NCBI RefSeq assembly: GCF_017742995.1
Contig: NZ_CP072426.1
Coordinates: forward strand, 434,001 to 498,000
Length of the DNA stretch: 64,000 bases
Origin: Pseudoalteromonas viridis
Lineage (GTDB): Bacteria > Pseudomonadota > Gammaproteobacteria > Enterobacterales > Alteromonadaceae
Reading direction: 5' to 3'
In this document: piece after piece, positions 10,401 to 18,150 of the stretch
How the letters are laid out: each line of letters begins with the position of its first letter
How positions within the stretch are numbered: the stretch's first letter is position 1
Program-made: the position numbers and the translations under genes
The notes under the pieces: generated by a model
What the model was told of the DNA's origin: nothing
What the model saw: the letters and a program-made list of their open reading frames with translations, nothing else
Databases searched by the model: none

Positions 10401-10506
10401 CATGGCCGTGACAATCATGTTTGGCCTGGGTTTTGCCACTGTTTTGACACTGATAGTGCTGCCGGTGATATATTGTCTGTTCTTTAAAGTAACAGCACCC
10501 AAATAG
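7453..10506 (+). CDS. RND efflux permease (AcrB/HAE1-like superfamily)
   Basis: Inner-membrane proton-driven pump of 1017 residues with the two-fold RND layout: TM1, a large periplasmic loop, TM2-6, then TM7, a second loop and TM8-12. Opening SLAKWSIENKVISAMFALLL and the loop motif YPGASPQQVEEEVTYPIE are typical. In TM4 the proton-relay pair normally DD in AcrB-type pumps is DN (GMLVDNAIVVTEG); the TM10 lysine is retained (LSLSGMLIKNGIVLMDQ). No outer-membrane channel gene is nearby, so it presumably uses a TolC encoded elsewhere. Substrate unknown. Followed immediately by a strong terminator. Confidence 0.93.
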   Translation: MSLAKWSIENKVISAMFALLLFLAGTVSYFGLGQLEDPEFTLKKAMVITVYPGASPQQVEEEVTYPIENAIQSLPYVDYVTSISSPGQSQITVEMKSTYRKEDLKQIWDELRRKINDLKPNLPPGVYTPKVMDDFADVYGVLYAVTGDGYSYEELKEYVDYLKRELVLVDGVSKVTIAGEQQAQVTVEISSQKLSQLGISHNRIFSLLQTQNSVSNAGKIRVGDESIRIHPTGEFNQVSELEDLLISKPGAKELIYLGDVATVKREYAEIPTHITRFNRDQSLLLGISFSSGVNVVEVGKAIDSHLASLEYQRPLGMSVHTVYNQPKEVEKSVDGFIVSLLEAVAIVIIVLLIFMGVKSGILIGGILLLTVLGTFIFMKVFAIDLQRISLGALIIALGMLVDNAIVVTEGILINLKRGQSKVKAAVNIVEQTKWPLLGATVIGITAFAPIGLSSDASGEFAGSLFWVLLISLLLSWVTAITLTPFFANMLFKEEIQQGKESDDPYQGIIFTAYKALLSLCLRFRWTTVIAMLALLGCAMVGFKSVKQSFFPASNTPMFYVDYWHYQGADIRSTAENLEKLEAFLQADELVEEITTTIGQGAPRFMLTYSPEKQYASYGQLIIRVSDRDAVATMIAKVRDFAAHNELDGKLKVKRMEIGPSTDAKIEARFSGPDPVVLRQLADQAKNILARDSGAFNIRDNWRQRAKVLEPVFNEQKARRLGISKSDLDQLLLTSVSGNKVGLYRDGTKMLPIVAKAPEVERRSVENLVDLQIFSPVLNVYVPLGQILDNVEVVWEDSLIMRRDRKRTITVMADHDVIGNETPAKLFNRVRADIEAIELPQGYEMQWGGEFESSSKAQKAIFGSLPLGYLSMFMITVLLFNSVRKPLVIWSTVPLAIIGVTAGLVVFQAPFSFMALLGLLSLSGMLIKNGIVLMDQINLELDSGKDPYQAVFDSGVSRVRPVSMAAVTTILGMIPLLFDVFFKSMAVTIMFGLGFATVLTLIVLPVIYCLFFKVTAPK

Positions 10507-10507
10507 C

Positions 10508-10536
10508 AAAAAGGGCCGCATTGAGCGGCCCTTTTT
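10508..10536. terminator. Bidirectional terminator after RND permease
   Basis: AAAAAGGGCCGC / GCGGCCCTTTTT, a perfect 12-bp stem with loop ATTGA, A run left and T run right; serves the rightward efflux genes and the leftward rluF. Confidence 0.92.
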
Positions 10537-10546
10537 CGTTACATAG

Positions 10547-11494
10547 TTATTTTTTCAAAGACAAGGTCCCTTTAACTCTGCCCTTAGGCTTAGCGCCCGA
10601 GCGGTTTTGTGGTTTGCCCCGATGTGCAGTTTTATCAGTACCTGGTTTATTGCCCCGTGTACGCTTGTGCTCATGTTCGCTCCTTTTGCCGGAACGTCTG
10701 TCGGTTGAATCCGCTTCTGTTTGGCGCGGCTTTGCCGTTTGGCGCTGCGGGCGTTTGCGCTGATCCACTGAAGCTTCTTCGGTTTTAGATGACCCTTCAA
10801 TCGACGCATTGATCTCTGCCATTTCAGAGTCACTGAGGTGACGCCACTGTCCGGGTCGTAAACCATTGAGGTTAACATTCATGATCCGCACACGCTTAAG
10901 TGTTTGTACTTCATAATCAAAGTACTCACACATACGTCGGATCTGACGATTGAGACCCTGGGTAAGAATAATGGTGAATTGCTTTGCGGCGGTTTTCTTC
11001 ACAAAGCATTTTTTGGTCACAGTGCCGAGGATTGGCACACCTGAGCGCATCCCGTTAATAAATGCATCGGTGATGGGCTTGTCGACGGTAACCACGTATT
11101 CTTTTTCGTGATTATTACCGGCGCGCAGTATCTTGTTAACGATGTCGCCTTCATTGGTCAGGAATATCAGACCTTCTGAGGGCCTGTCGAGCCGTCCAAT
11201 GGGAAAGATGCGCTCGGGATACTGAATCGCACTGACGATGTTGCTCTTTATTTTTCGCTCAGTCGTACAGGTTACGCCAACCGGCTTGTTATAAGCGATA
11301 TAAACGCGCTTTGGCTTGGCTTTGAGCGGCTTATTATCAACCAGGATGGTGTCAGCATCGCCCACTTTCAGACCCATTTCGGCAACTTCTCCGTTGACTG
11401 AGACGCGGCCATCGCTGATCAGAGAGTCTGCTTCTCTGCGGCTGCAAAATCCGGTTTCGCTGATGTATTTGTTTAATCGCTTAAGTTCATTCAT
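10547..11494 (-). CDS. rluF: 23S rRNA pseudouridine synthase RluF
   Basis: Modifies uridines in 23S rRNA (position 2604 in E. coli). An N-terminal S4 RNA-binding domain ([20 protein letters not shown]) precedes the RsuA/RluB/E/F catalytic domain with catalytic aspartate in [18 protein letters not shown]. Close agreement with E. coli RluF is seen in [20 protein letters not shown] and [17 protein letters not shown]. The C-terminal about 75 residues are a basic, low-complexity RK/Q/T-rich tail, also typical of RluF. An in-frame extension to 11548 is not conserved; I choose ATG 11494 ([12 protein letters not shown]), although no strong ribosome site precedes it. Product 315 residues. Confidence 0.93.
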   Translation of the reverse strand: MNELKRLNKYISETGFCSRREADSLISDGRVSVNGEVAEMGLKVGDADTILVDNKPLKAKPKRVYIAYNKPVGVTCTTERKIKSNIVSAIQYPERIFPIGRLDRPSEGLIFLTNEGDIVNKILRAGNNHEKEYVVTVDKPITDAFINGMRSGVPILGTVTKKCFVKKTAAKQFTIILTQGLNRQIRRMCEYFDYEVQTLKRVRIMNVNLNGLRPGQWRHLSDSEMAEINASIEGSSKTEEASVDQRKRPQRQTAKPRQTEADSTDRRSGKRSEHEHKRTRGNKPGTDKTAHRGKPQNRSGAKPKGRVKGTLSLKK

Positions 11495-11679
11495 AAAGGG
11501 GCACTTATCTGTTCCTGTGCATATAATCAAAGGCCCGATCCCCGGCACTTTGGCTCAAGTGCGGTGTGCTTATCTATCAGGCAAGTTACAGGGGGCGCAT
11601 GGTAACAAACTTTCTGCGCCAGTAGAAATGTTTCATCGTCGACTCTCCGGCTTAAGAGCCCCCACTCTTTGACGTTAAC

Positions 11680-12768
11680 CTAGGGATTGTCTTTGGCTAA
11701 AAACGCTGGTGACACCAGATATTGCGTCTGTTTGTTTTTAAGCAGGCTGAATTGACTAAAGTCCACCCCAGTCCAGTCGGTTTTGTCGGCCAGCCAGATG
11801 TAGCGATGTACATTTTGCTGACTGATAACCTCCAGTGGATACGTAATAGACTGGTGAGCCTGCCAGTAGGAATGGCCATGAAACCTGTCATACAAAGACA
11901 AAATAGCCAGCCCGCCCATAATAAAATGCCCTCCAACAGACGCCTGTAACTCGCCTTGCTCGATGAGCCGGAGCGTATCGCTCAACCAGTCGAAGCCCCC
12001 AATCGCGACGAAGGTTTGGCCCTTTTCAGCTCGCTGTTTTACCGCACTGAGTGCGCCCATGGCCATAAGATCTGACGCACTCCAGATAATATTAGTATCC
12101 GGATATCGTTTCAGCAGTCGCTGGGTTTTCTCCATCGCTTGTGTTTTGGACCAGCTGGCATAAATAGACTGTTGCAGGGCAACCCCCTGACTACCAAAAT
12201 ACGATTGTGCCCCCTGGTTGCGCGCATCAGACTCGCTGCCATAGTGACCATTGATTGCTATCGACTGGGGTTTGGCCCCAGGATTGTTTGCGCGTAATGA
12301 CTCTGTTAACGCCTGTGCCAGATCGGCGCCGGCCCGAAAATTGTCAAAATAAATTTCACCCAGCCAGTTTTTGTATCTTTGTGCGGGCCTGCCAATCTCA
12401 GACTGCTCAGGGCCACTGATGGTTTGCTCTAAGGTCAGATACTGGATCCCGTACTTTTCCAGCAGATCCAGGTGTTGCTCGGCATTGCCCGGATAGAGCA
12501 TTAACACCACAAAATCCGGAGTCGCGCGATATTCCAAATATTTTTGCAGCTCTGCCAGCTGGATGTAGCGACTGCCGTCACCATAAATCACGTCGAGCTT
12601 TACATTGAGCTGTTTACTGGCGGCTTTGGCAATGGACTCAACTTTCTGCCAAAACGGCTCGCCTGACACAGACGGATTAACCAAAAGAACTGAAAAATCG
12701 GCCTTCGCCCAGCTCAAGGGGGCAACACACAACAGACAGGTTAGCAAAACACACTGCAACAACTTCAC
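11680..12768 (-). CDS. Orphan periplasmic substrate-binding protein (LuxP/sugar-binding type)
   Basis: A 362-residue periplasmic type I binding protein (Peripla_BP_4-like). A clear signal peptide runs MKLLQCVLLTCLLCVAPLSWA. The two-lobe fold is suggested by VLLVNPSVSGEPFW near the start, SIAINGHYGSESDARNQG in the middle and the repeat DTNIIWSASDLMAMGALSAV / FVAIGGFDW. There is no ABC permease or ATPase gene near it, so it is more likely a sensor input than a transporter part; ligand unknown. The start is GTG 12768. It lies 21 bases after the DUF418 gene on the same strand and is probably the last gene of an EAL-HDOD / DUF418 / binding-protein unit. A paralogue of similar layout is at 49439-50491. 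Confidence 0.82.
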   Translation of the reverse strand: MKLLQCVLLTCLLCVAPLSWAKADFSVLLVNPSVSGEPFWQKVESIAKAASKQLNVKLDVIYGDGSRYIQLAELQKYLEYRATPDFVVLMLYPGNAEQHLDLLEKYGIQYLTLEQTISGPEQSEIGRPAQRYKNWLGEIYFDNFRAGADLAQALTESLRANNPGAKPQSIAINGHYGSESDARNQGAQSYFGSQGVALQQSIYASWSKTQAMEKTQRLLKRYPDTNIIWSASDLMAMGALSAVKQRAEKGQTFVAIGGFDWLSDTLRLIEQGELQASVGGHFIMGGLAILSLYDRFHGHSYWQAHQSITYPLEVISQQNVHRYIWLADKTDWTGVDFSQFSLLKNKQTQYLVSPAFLAKDNP

Positions 12769-12789
12769 GATACACAGCCTTTCGTTGTG

Positions 12790-13890
12790 TCACGCACGAC
12801 TGAGATGCCCTACGCAACGTTTCAATATAAACTCGGCAGGGCCGGTTTTTTTGGCCCTGTTAAGCAGTATAGCTAAGATCACCTGAACCAGGGTCAAAGC
12901 CAGAAAAAACACAAAATACTCCAGGCGCGTGAATAAGACACGGGCAGCAGGGAAAACAAAATGAAACACCCCAATACCAATCAAAGACTGAAGTAAATAG
13001 AGCGACAAAGAATAGCGCCCGACAATGGCCAGTATTTTGCTAGCCCCGGGCAGATTTGCATTAATAGCCTGCAACAGCATTAGATAACACAGCGCCATAG
13101 GGAGAGCCGCCAACCAATTAATGGTTTCCAATACCTGACCTGTGGCTGTATCACGACTAAGCCACAGCAGCAGCGACGCTGACGCACTCCCAAACCCTAA
13201 TATCCACACCCATTTTGCAGCTAGAGTACGTAGCCCGCTGAGCCAGCCTCGCGCATAGAGCTCCATGCCTAGTAGCATCAACCCTAAGGTATTCCACAAA
13301 GTCGCGAGCGGTATAAGCAAGATCATCATATTAAAGTGGTTGAAATTTTGGCTAAGCAGCTCGACGTAATTAACCGGCATCGACGTAATCATAGTGGCAT
13401 ACTCGGCGCTGGCGCGATCGATATTGGGCTCACGAACGAGCAGGCTAAGTACCACCAGCAAGCCCACGGGGAGTATGATCAGTAAGGCTGCTGTCAGTAA
13501 CCTGTGTTTGGCGTTGAGCCACATCAATGCCAGCAAACCGGACAAGGCATAATTGAGCAGAATGTCTCCGGGCCACAGTAAATATCCGTGTAGTACACCA
13601 AACACAGCCAAAATACACAACCGGGATTTTATCATAAAGAGCGCGTCATCGCCCTTTTGCCATTGCTGGTATTGAATGACCAACGCAGCACCAAACACCA
13701 GGCAAAACAAAGTCCTAAAGCGTCCATCAGCGAACACAGTGGTCACAAGCGATAAGCCAGTCTCGACCCAACCCTGATTAACCGGGGGTACATAACCGTA
13801 GGCAAAATTGGCCATGAAAAACAGATTCGTCAGCGTCAGGCCGAGTAGTGCAAATCCCCTTACGCTGTCAATGTATGGGTTTCTTGCCAT
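12790..13890 (-). CDS. DUF418 family membrane protein (YeiB-like)
   Basis: Polytopic inner-membrane protein of 366 residues with about ten hydrophobic helices. The N-terminus (RNPYIDSVRGFALLGLTLTN) and the C-terminal GRYSLSLYLLQSLIGIGVF segment match the DUF418/YeiB family, which is related to acyltransferase-3 type membrane proteins; function unknown. I take ATG 13890, whose A is shared with the TGA stop of the EAL-HDOD gene (TGATG); the TTG three bases upstream is an alternative. The tight junction implies co-translation with the c-di-GMP-type protein. Confidence 0.85.
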   Translation of the reverse strand: MARNPYIDSVRGFALLGLTLTNLFFMANFAYGYVPPVNQGWVETGLSLVTTVFADGRFRTLFCLVFGAALVIQYQQWQKGDDALFMIKSRLCILAVFGVLHGYLLWPGDILLNYALSGLLALMWLNAKHRLLTAALLIILPVGLLVVLSLLVREPNIDRASAEYATMITSMPVNYVELLSQNFNHFNMMILLIPLATLWNTLGLMLLGMELYARGWLSGLRTLAAKWVWILGFGSASASLLLWLSRDTATGQVLETINWLAALPMALCYLMLLQAINANLPGASKILAIVGRYSLSLYLLQSLIGIGVFHFVFPAARVLFTRLEYFVFFLALTLVQVILAILLNRAKKTGPAEFILKRCVGHLSRA

Positions 13891-15107
13891 CAATAAACGT
13901 GTTCACGGTACATATCAGCCCAGGTTACCGCAGAGGCGTGAAACTCAGGCAGATTGTCGTCCTCCATGTTCAGCAAGGCACAGGCTTCTTGCAGTGCCCA
14001 CCAGCTGCCGCTTTCATAGGCCCTGACCACATTCAATATGTAATATAAGGTGTTGGGCTTACCCAGCAATGCATCATGAATAATCTCAGGAAACGGCAAG
14101 CGACCAACCAGCAGCTCCATGGGTTTATCGAGAATGGCATCAAGCAAAGAAAACAACCCAGTCAAAAAGCTCATGCTGGCAACCCCCGGAGCGATTTGCT
14201 GCGCAATTAACTCACAAAACCGCGAGCGAACAATACTGAGACGGGTCAGCTCTGTGGGTTTATTGGTGGCAACGTGGGCTGTCATGATCAGGTTAACGAA
14301 CTTTAATACACGTTCATTGCCCAGATAAACCAGCGCCTGCTTAAGGGACTCGATACGACTCTTAATGGGGAAAACACCAGAATTGATCAGGCGTAATAGC
14401 TTGTAGGCAAGCGCCGTGTCCTGTGCGAACAATTCAGAGATCCGTCCCAGATTCATGTGTGGCTTCAAAACTTCCGCATAAATTAGCATGACAATGGCGT
14501 AGTTTATTTCAATGTCCTGCTGAGAGATCATGGTAGGTTTGGCGAAAAAGTACCCCTGAAAAAAGGTGAATCCCATTTTTTTCGCTTCGATAAACTCGTC
14601 TTCTGTCTCTACTTTTTCGGCCAGTAACTTGAGATTTTTGCGCTTTTTTAGCTGCTCCACCAGTGGCGCGATAGTTTCTAGCGGGCTCTCAACTAAGTCA
14701 AACTTGATTAAACGCACCAGCTTAAGGAACGGCTCCCAGTCTTTGGAGTAGGTGAAATCGTCCAGCGCCAGCCGATAATTATTATGAAACAGCGCCCGGA
14801 CCCGCTCGTAATTGTCTTTTGTTGGAGGAATGGTCTCAAGCAGCTCCAGGATCACATCACTGCTAGGCAAAAACTGAGCAAGCTCCTGATTAAGCGACTC
14901 TTCGCCAATGTTGATCAGGGCCTTTTTGCCTGATGTCAGATAACGTGTACCCAGGTTAAGCTGGTTATCCATAATCAGTCTTGCCGTTGCGGCATCATCA
15001 GCAATGTTGGGGAAGCAATTTTCTTTACCATCTCGAAACAGCAATTCATACGCAACCACCTGTTTCTTTCTATTAAAGATGGCCTGCCTTGCCACAAACA
15101 CTTTCAA
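13890..15107 (-). CDS. EAL-HDOD domain signalling protein
   Basis: A 405-residue protein: N-terminal EAL (c-di-GMP phosphodiesterase) domain at about 1-200 and C-terminal HDOD domain at about 200-390, the layout of V. cholerae CdgJ and B. subtilis YuxH. Motifs diverge from canonical EAL but the usual catalytic positions can still be traced: Glu in YELLFRD (for EAL), Asn in LINIGE, Glu in ELLE, the Asp pair in LALDDF, Lys in LIKFDL, Glu in LAEKVET and Gln in FFQGYF. Phosphodiesterase activity is therefore possible but unproven. Start is TTG 15107 with GGGAG about eight bases upstream. The gene is downstream of the glg operon on the same strand, separated by 157 bp, and starts a three-gene unit. 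Confidence 0.88.
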   Translation of the reverse strand: MKVFVARQAIFNRKKQVVAYELLFRDGKENCFPNIADDAATARLIMDNQLNLGTRYLTSGKKALINIGEESLNQELAQFLPSSDVILELLETIPPTKDNYERVRALFHNNYRLALDDFTYSKDWEPFLKLVRLIKFDLVESPLETIAPLVEQLKKRKNLKLLAEKVETEDEFIEAKKMGFTFFQGYFFAKPTMISQQDIEINYAIVMLIYAEVLKPHMNLGRISELFAQDTALAYKLLRLINSGVFPIKSRIESLKQALVYLGNERVLKFVNLIMTAHVATNKPTELTRLSIVRSRFCELIAQQIAPGVASMSFLTGLFSLLDAILDKPMELLVGRLPFPEIIHDALLGKPNTLYYILNVVRAYESGSWWALQEACALLNMEDDNLPEFHASAVTWADMYREHVY

Positions 15108-15168
15108 ATCACTGCTCCCAGCTATCTACTGCTCAATTAATAGCACTTTTGTTTTATTAGTTTGTCTT

Positions 15169-15192
15169 AATGGGGAATATTTTAACCCCATT
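15169..15192. other. Hairpin between glgA and the EAL-HDOD gene
   Basis: AATGGGG / CCCCATT stem of 7 bp with a 10-base AT-rich loop. It lies 3' of glgA and 5' of the EAL-HDOD gene on the minus strand. No T run follows in either direction, so termination is doubtful; it could stabilise the glg mRNA end. Confidence 0.4.
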
Positions 15193-15264
15193 TCATTAGA
15201 AAAAACATCAAACTAAAACATTAATGTATTAGAATAGTCGAAAGCTGAGGGAGCAGGCAAACAC

Positions 15265-16806
15265 CTACTCATACAATTTCTCAATATATTGGCTTGCAAT
15301 GGCATCCCAACTGAAACGCTGTGTCCGCGCATTGGCCTTTATTTCAAGATATCTTTGTGGCTCATTACGGTGAATATCGAGCGCCTGTCGTAAACCCGCC
15401 AGCAGTTGCTGCGACTGCTCGTCCAGCGTCCTGCCTGCAAACAAAAACCCGGTGTGTTCATGGTCAATCGTATCCTTAAGCCCACCCACCTGATGGGCCA
15501 GGCAAGGTTGGCCTGCACGCATTGCAAGCATTTGGCTGATCCCGCAAGGTTCAAACGAGCTGGGCATCAGGAACAGATCACCTAAATCATACAAATGATC
15601 GCCGAGTTCCTGTCCATACCCTTGCAAATACAAGACATTTTCATTGCGGGCCATAACCTGAGTAAACAAATACTCTAAATGAGGATCGCCAGAACCCAAA
15701 ATAACCAGCACCCCGCCGTACTCATTAATTAAGGTCGCTACACTATCCAGTATGAGCTGCCCATCTTTTGGCTGTCTCAATAGCAGGGCCTTTTGATCCG
15801 TTAAACGCCCGACGCTGGTCACCAGTGGGCGACGAAAAGTCGATTGCTGACGCCACTGAATGACTCTTTGGTGGGCGATATAATGCGCTGGTTTCAGCGC
15901 TTCTCCGTTAGACATCCAGACAAACAGGGACTGCTCAGCCAAATCACAGTACTCGCTTAAAGTGAGCGCTTGTGTTTGTTCTTCATGGCCCGAATAGATA
16001 CAGCCATTGAGGATCCCTGCCAGCCTGCCCGTTCTTGCTGCTGCCTGCATATCGTTTTCCAGCCCTTCACCGCCAAAAAAGCCGCTTTCATGGTCGCTGC
16101 TGTGCTGTACTTCTTCGCAATAGGTGGGCGATACCAGGTGTACTTTATCAACAAGGTTGATTGCTGCACGCATTGGGTTGAAGCAATGTGGATAGAGGTG
16201 ATCGCAGATCCGGCTGCCGTCATAGCTCAAAGTAGGAAACCAGGATTCCAGACTGGAGTCATCATGTTTAAACGGGCGGATCCCCTGTAGGGCCAGGTTA
16301 TGTACCGTGTACACGGTTTTAATTTGTTTTAGATTCACAAACCGGGGGCTGAAGGTTTTCAATACCGCCACCACAGCCGCATGCCAGTCGTGCAAATGCA
16401 GTATATCGACCGGCCCTATCATCTGATGTTCTAACAGCTCACTCACCGCAGCGCAAAACAGTGCAAACTTATTCGCATCTGTCGCAAAGGGCTGGTCGCC
16501 ATCATTACAATAAATGGCCCCACCGTGGTGTGAAAACAAAGAGTGAGAGACCACGTATTGTTCAACACCCGAGTCGCTGGCCACCCGCCACAAAGTTGCC
16601 GTTTCTAAGTGCTGCTTAAATGGCACCGCAATGTCTGCAACAAATTCACGGTTCAGTGCATACTGACCATAATCTGGCACAATCACAGAGCAGCGGACCT
16701 GCTGCTCTGCCAGTGCATAAGGAATGTCGCGGATCACATCCGCAACACCACCTACTTTACAACTTGGCAAACGGTCGTTTTCCGCTGCCACCATAACTAC
16801 ATGCAT
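15265..16806 (-). CDS. glgA: Glycogen synthase (ADP-glucose, GT5)
   Basis: Extends alpha-1,4-glucan chains from ADP-glucose. GT5 hallmarks: N-terminal VGGVADVIRDIPYALA (the KxGGL-type loop that binds ADP-glucose, here with Val for Leu), HLHDWHAAVV, YTVHNLALQG, and in the C-terminal GT-B lobe SVGRLTDQKALLL, LMPSSFEPCGISQMLAMR and the end motif FSWDAIASQY. The length of 513 is slightly above E. coli GlgA (477). The ATG follows glgC by 10 bases with an AAGGGA site. It is the last gene of the operon. Confidence 0.95.
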   Translation of the reverse strand: MHVVMVAAENDRLPSCKVGGVADVIRDIPYALAEQQVRCSVIVPDYGQYALNREFVADIAVPFKQHLETATLWRVASDSGVEQYVVSHSLFSHHGGAIYCNDGDQPFATDANKFALFCAAVSELLEHQMIGPVDILHLHDWHAAVVAVLKTFSPRFVNLKQIKTVYTVHNLALQGIRPFKHDDSSLESWFPTLSYDGSRICDHLYPHCFNPMRAAINLVDKVHLVSPTYCEEVQHSSDHESGFFGGEGLENDMQAAARTGRLAGILNGCIYSGHEEQTQALTLSEYCDLAEQSLFVWMSNGEALKPAHYIAHQRVIQWRQQSTFRRPLVTSVGRLTDQKALLLRQPKDGQLILDSVATLINEYGGVLVILGSGDPHLEYLFTQVMARNENVLYLQGYGQELGDHLYDLGDLFLMPSSFEPCGISQMLAMRAGQPCLAHQVGGLKDTIDHEHTGFLFAGRTLDEQSQQLLAGLRQALDIHRNEPQRYLEIKANARTQRFSWDAIASQYIEKLYE

Positions 16807-16816
16807 GTTTGTCCCT

Positions 16817-18118
16817 TTACGCCGTTTCCTGGTTTTGACCCGCCAACAGCTGCTGTTGCTTTTCTAATGCGGCTAGCATATCACGGGTCACCAGCACTAT
16901 GCCGTTTTTAGAAACTCTGAAACCGTTTCTTTTATCCTTCGCCTGGTCATAGCCTATTTCCATTCCTTCAGGAATATGACAACTGCGATCAATAATCGCA
17001 TTTCGGATCCGACAATGGCGCTCAATCACCACACCAGGCAGCACAACTGCCCCGTCGATTTCACAGTAGGAGTGCACATGAACATTTGAAAACAGCAAGG
17101 ATTTACGTACTCTGGAGCCTGAAATAATACAACCACCAGACACAGTAGAGTCGACCGCCATGCCACGACGCTCATCATCATCAAAAATGAATTTTGCAGG
17201 CGGTAGCTGCTCCTGATAGGTCCAGATTGGCCAGCTTGGATCGTACAAGTCAAGCTGAGGCTGAGGCGACACCAGCTCCATATTCGCTTCCCAGAATGAA
17301 TCTATGGTACCAACGTCACGCCAATAAGGCTGACCTGGATGGCTGGGATCACGAAACGGAAATGCAAATACATTATGCTCTTCAATAATGGCCGGGATGA
17401 TATCATGGCCAAAATCGCGACCAGAACCTTCGCGCTCGGCATCTTCCTTTAACTGCTCAAATAGAAACTCGGTATTGAAGACATAATTCCCCATTGAGGC
17501 CAGGCATACCCCGGGCTTGCCTGGGATTTCGCTCGGTGCAGCTGGTTTTTCATCAAAACGACGCACCCGCTTGTTTTCATCAACAGTCATAACCCCGAAG
17601 GTATTTGCCGCATCCTCACACGGCACTTCAATACAACACACCGTCATATCCGCACCGGTTTCTACATGTTTAGCCAATAGCGCGCCGTAGTCCATCCGGT
17701 AGACATGGTCACCGGACAAGATCATGACGTATTTAGGTAACTCGTGACGAATGATATCCATATTCTGGAATACCGCATCTGCGGTGCCACAGTACCACTC
17801 ATCTCCATAGCGCTGAGAGGCTGGCAAAATCTCGACCGACTCTCCTAGTTCTTTCTTAAAATGACCCCAGGCGCGATTGACATGGCGGATCAAAGAGTGT
17901 GACTTGTACTGTGTTGCTATGCCAACCCGGCGAATCCCCGAGTTAATACAATTTGATAACGGAAAGTCTATTATTCTGTGTTTGCCTCCAAAATATACCG
18001 CGGGCTTTGCTCTCCAGTCGGTCAGCTCATGCAGCCTGCTACCACGACCACCCGCCAGGATCAGTGCATAGGTTTCTCTGGTCAGGTTACTAATATATCG
18101 GTTTGCATAACTGGGCAT
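16817..18118 (-). CDS. glgC: Glucose-1-phosphate adenylyltransferase
   Basis: Makes ADP-glucose from glucose-1-phosphate and ATP, the committed and allosterically controlled step of glycogen synthesis. The N-terminal nucleotidyltransferase domain carries [36 protein letters not shown] and [11 protein letters not shown]; the C-terminal left-handed beta-helix part ([20 protein letters not shown]) is present. The 433 residues match GlgC (431 in E. coli). The ATG has a GGAG site seven bases away. It lies 32 bases after glgP and 10 bases before glgA, completing the biosynthetic pair at the end of the operon. Confidence 0.96.
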   Translation of the reverse strand: MPSYANRYISNLTRETYALILAGGRGSRLHELTDWRAKPAVYFGGKHRIIDFPLSNCINSGIRRVGIATQYKSHSLIRHVNRAWGHFKKELGESVEILPASQRYGDEWYCGTADAVFQNMDIIRHELPKYVMILSGDHVYRMDYGALLAKHVETGADMTVCCIEVPCEDAANTFGVMTVDENKRVRRFDEKPAAPSEIPGKPGVCLASMGNYVFNTEFLFEQLKEDAEREGSGRDFGHDIIPAIIEEHNVFAFPFRDPSHPGQPYWRDVGTIDSFWEANMELVSPQPQLDLYDPSWPIWTYQEQLPPAKFIFDDDERRGMAVDSTVSGGCIISGSRVRKSLLFSNVHVHSYCEIDGAVVLPGVVIERHCRIRNAIIDRSCHIPEGMEIGYDQAKDKRNGFRVSKNGIVLVTRDMLAALEKQQQLLAGQNQETA

Positions 18119-18150
18119 TCATTATCTCCATTAAAAAGTCTATCTACGAT

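Noticed and set aside
15169..15192. Terminator of the glg operon
   Set aside because: The stem is reasonable but no T run follows on the minus strand, so it is listed only as a hairpin.
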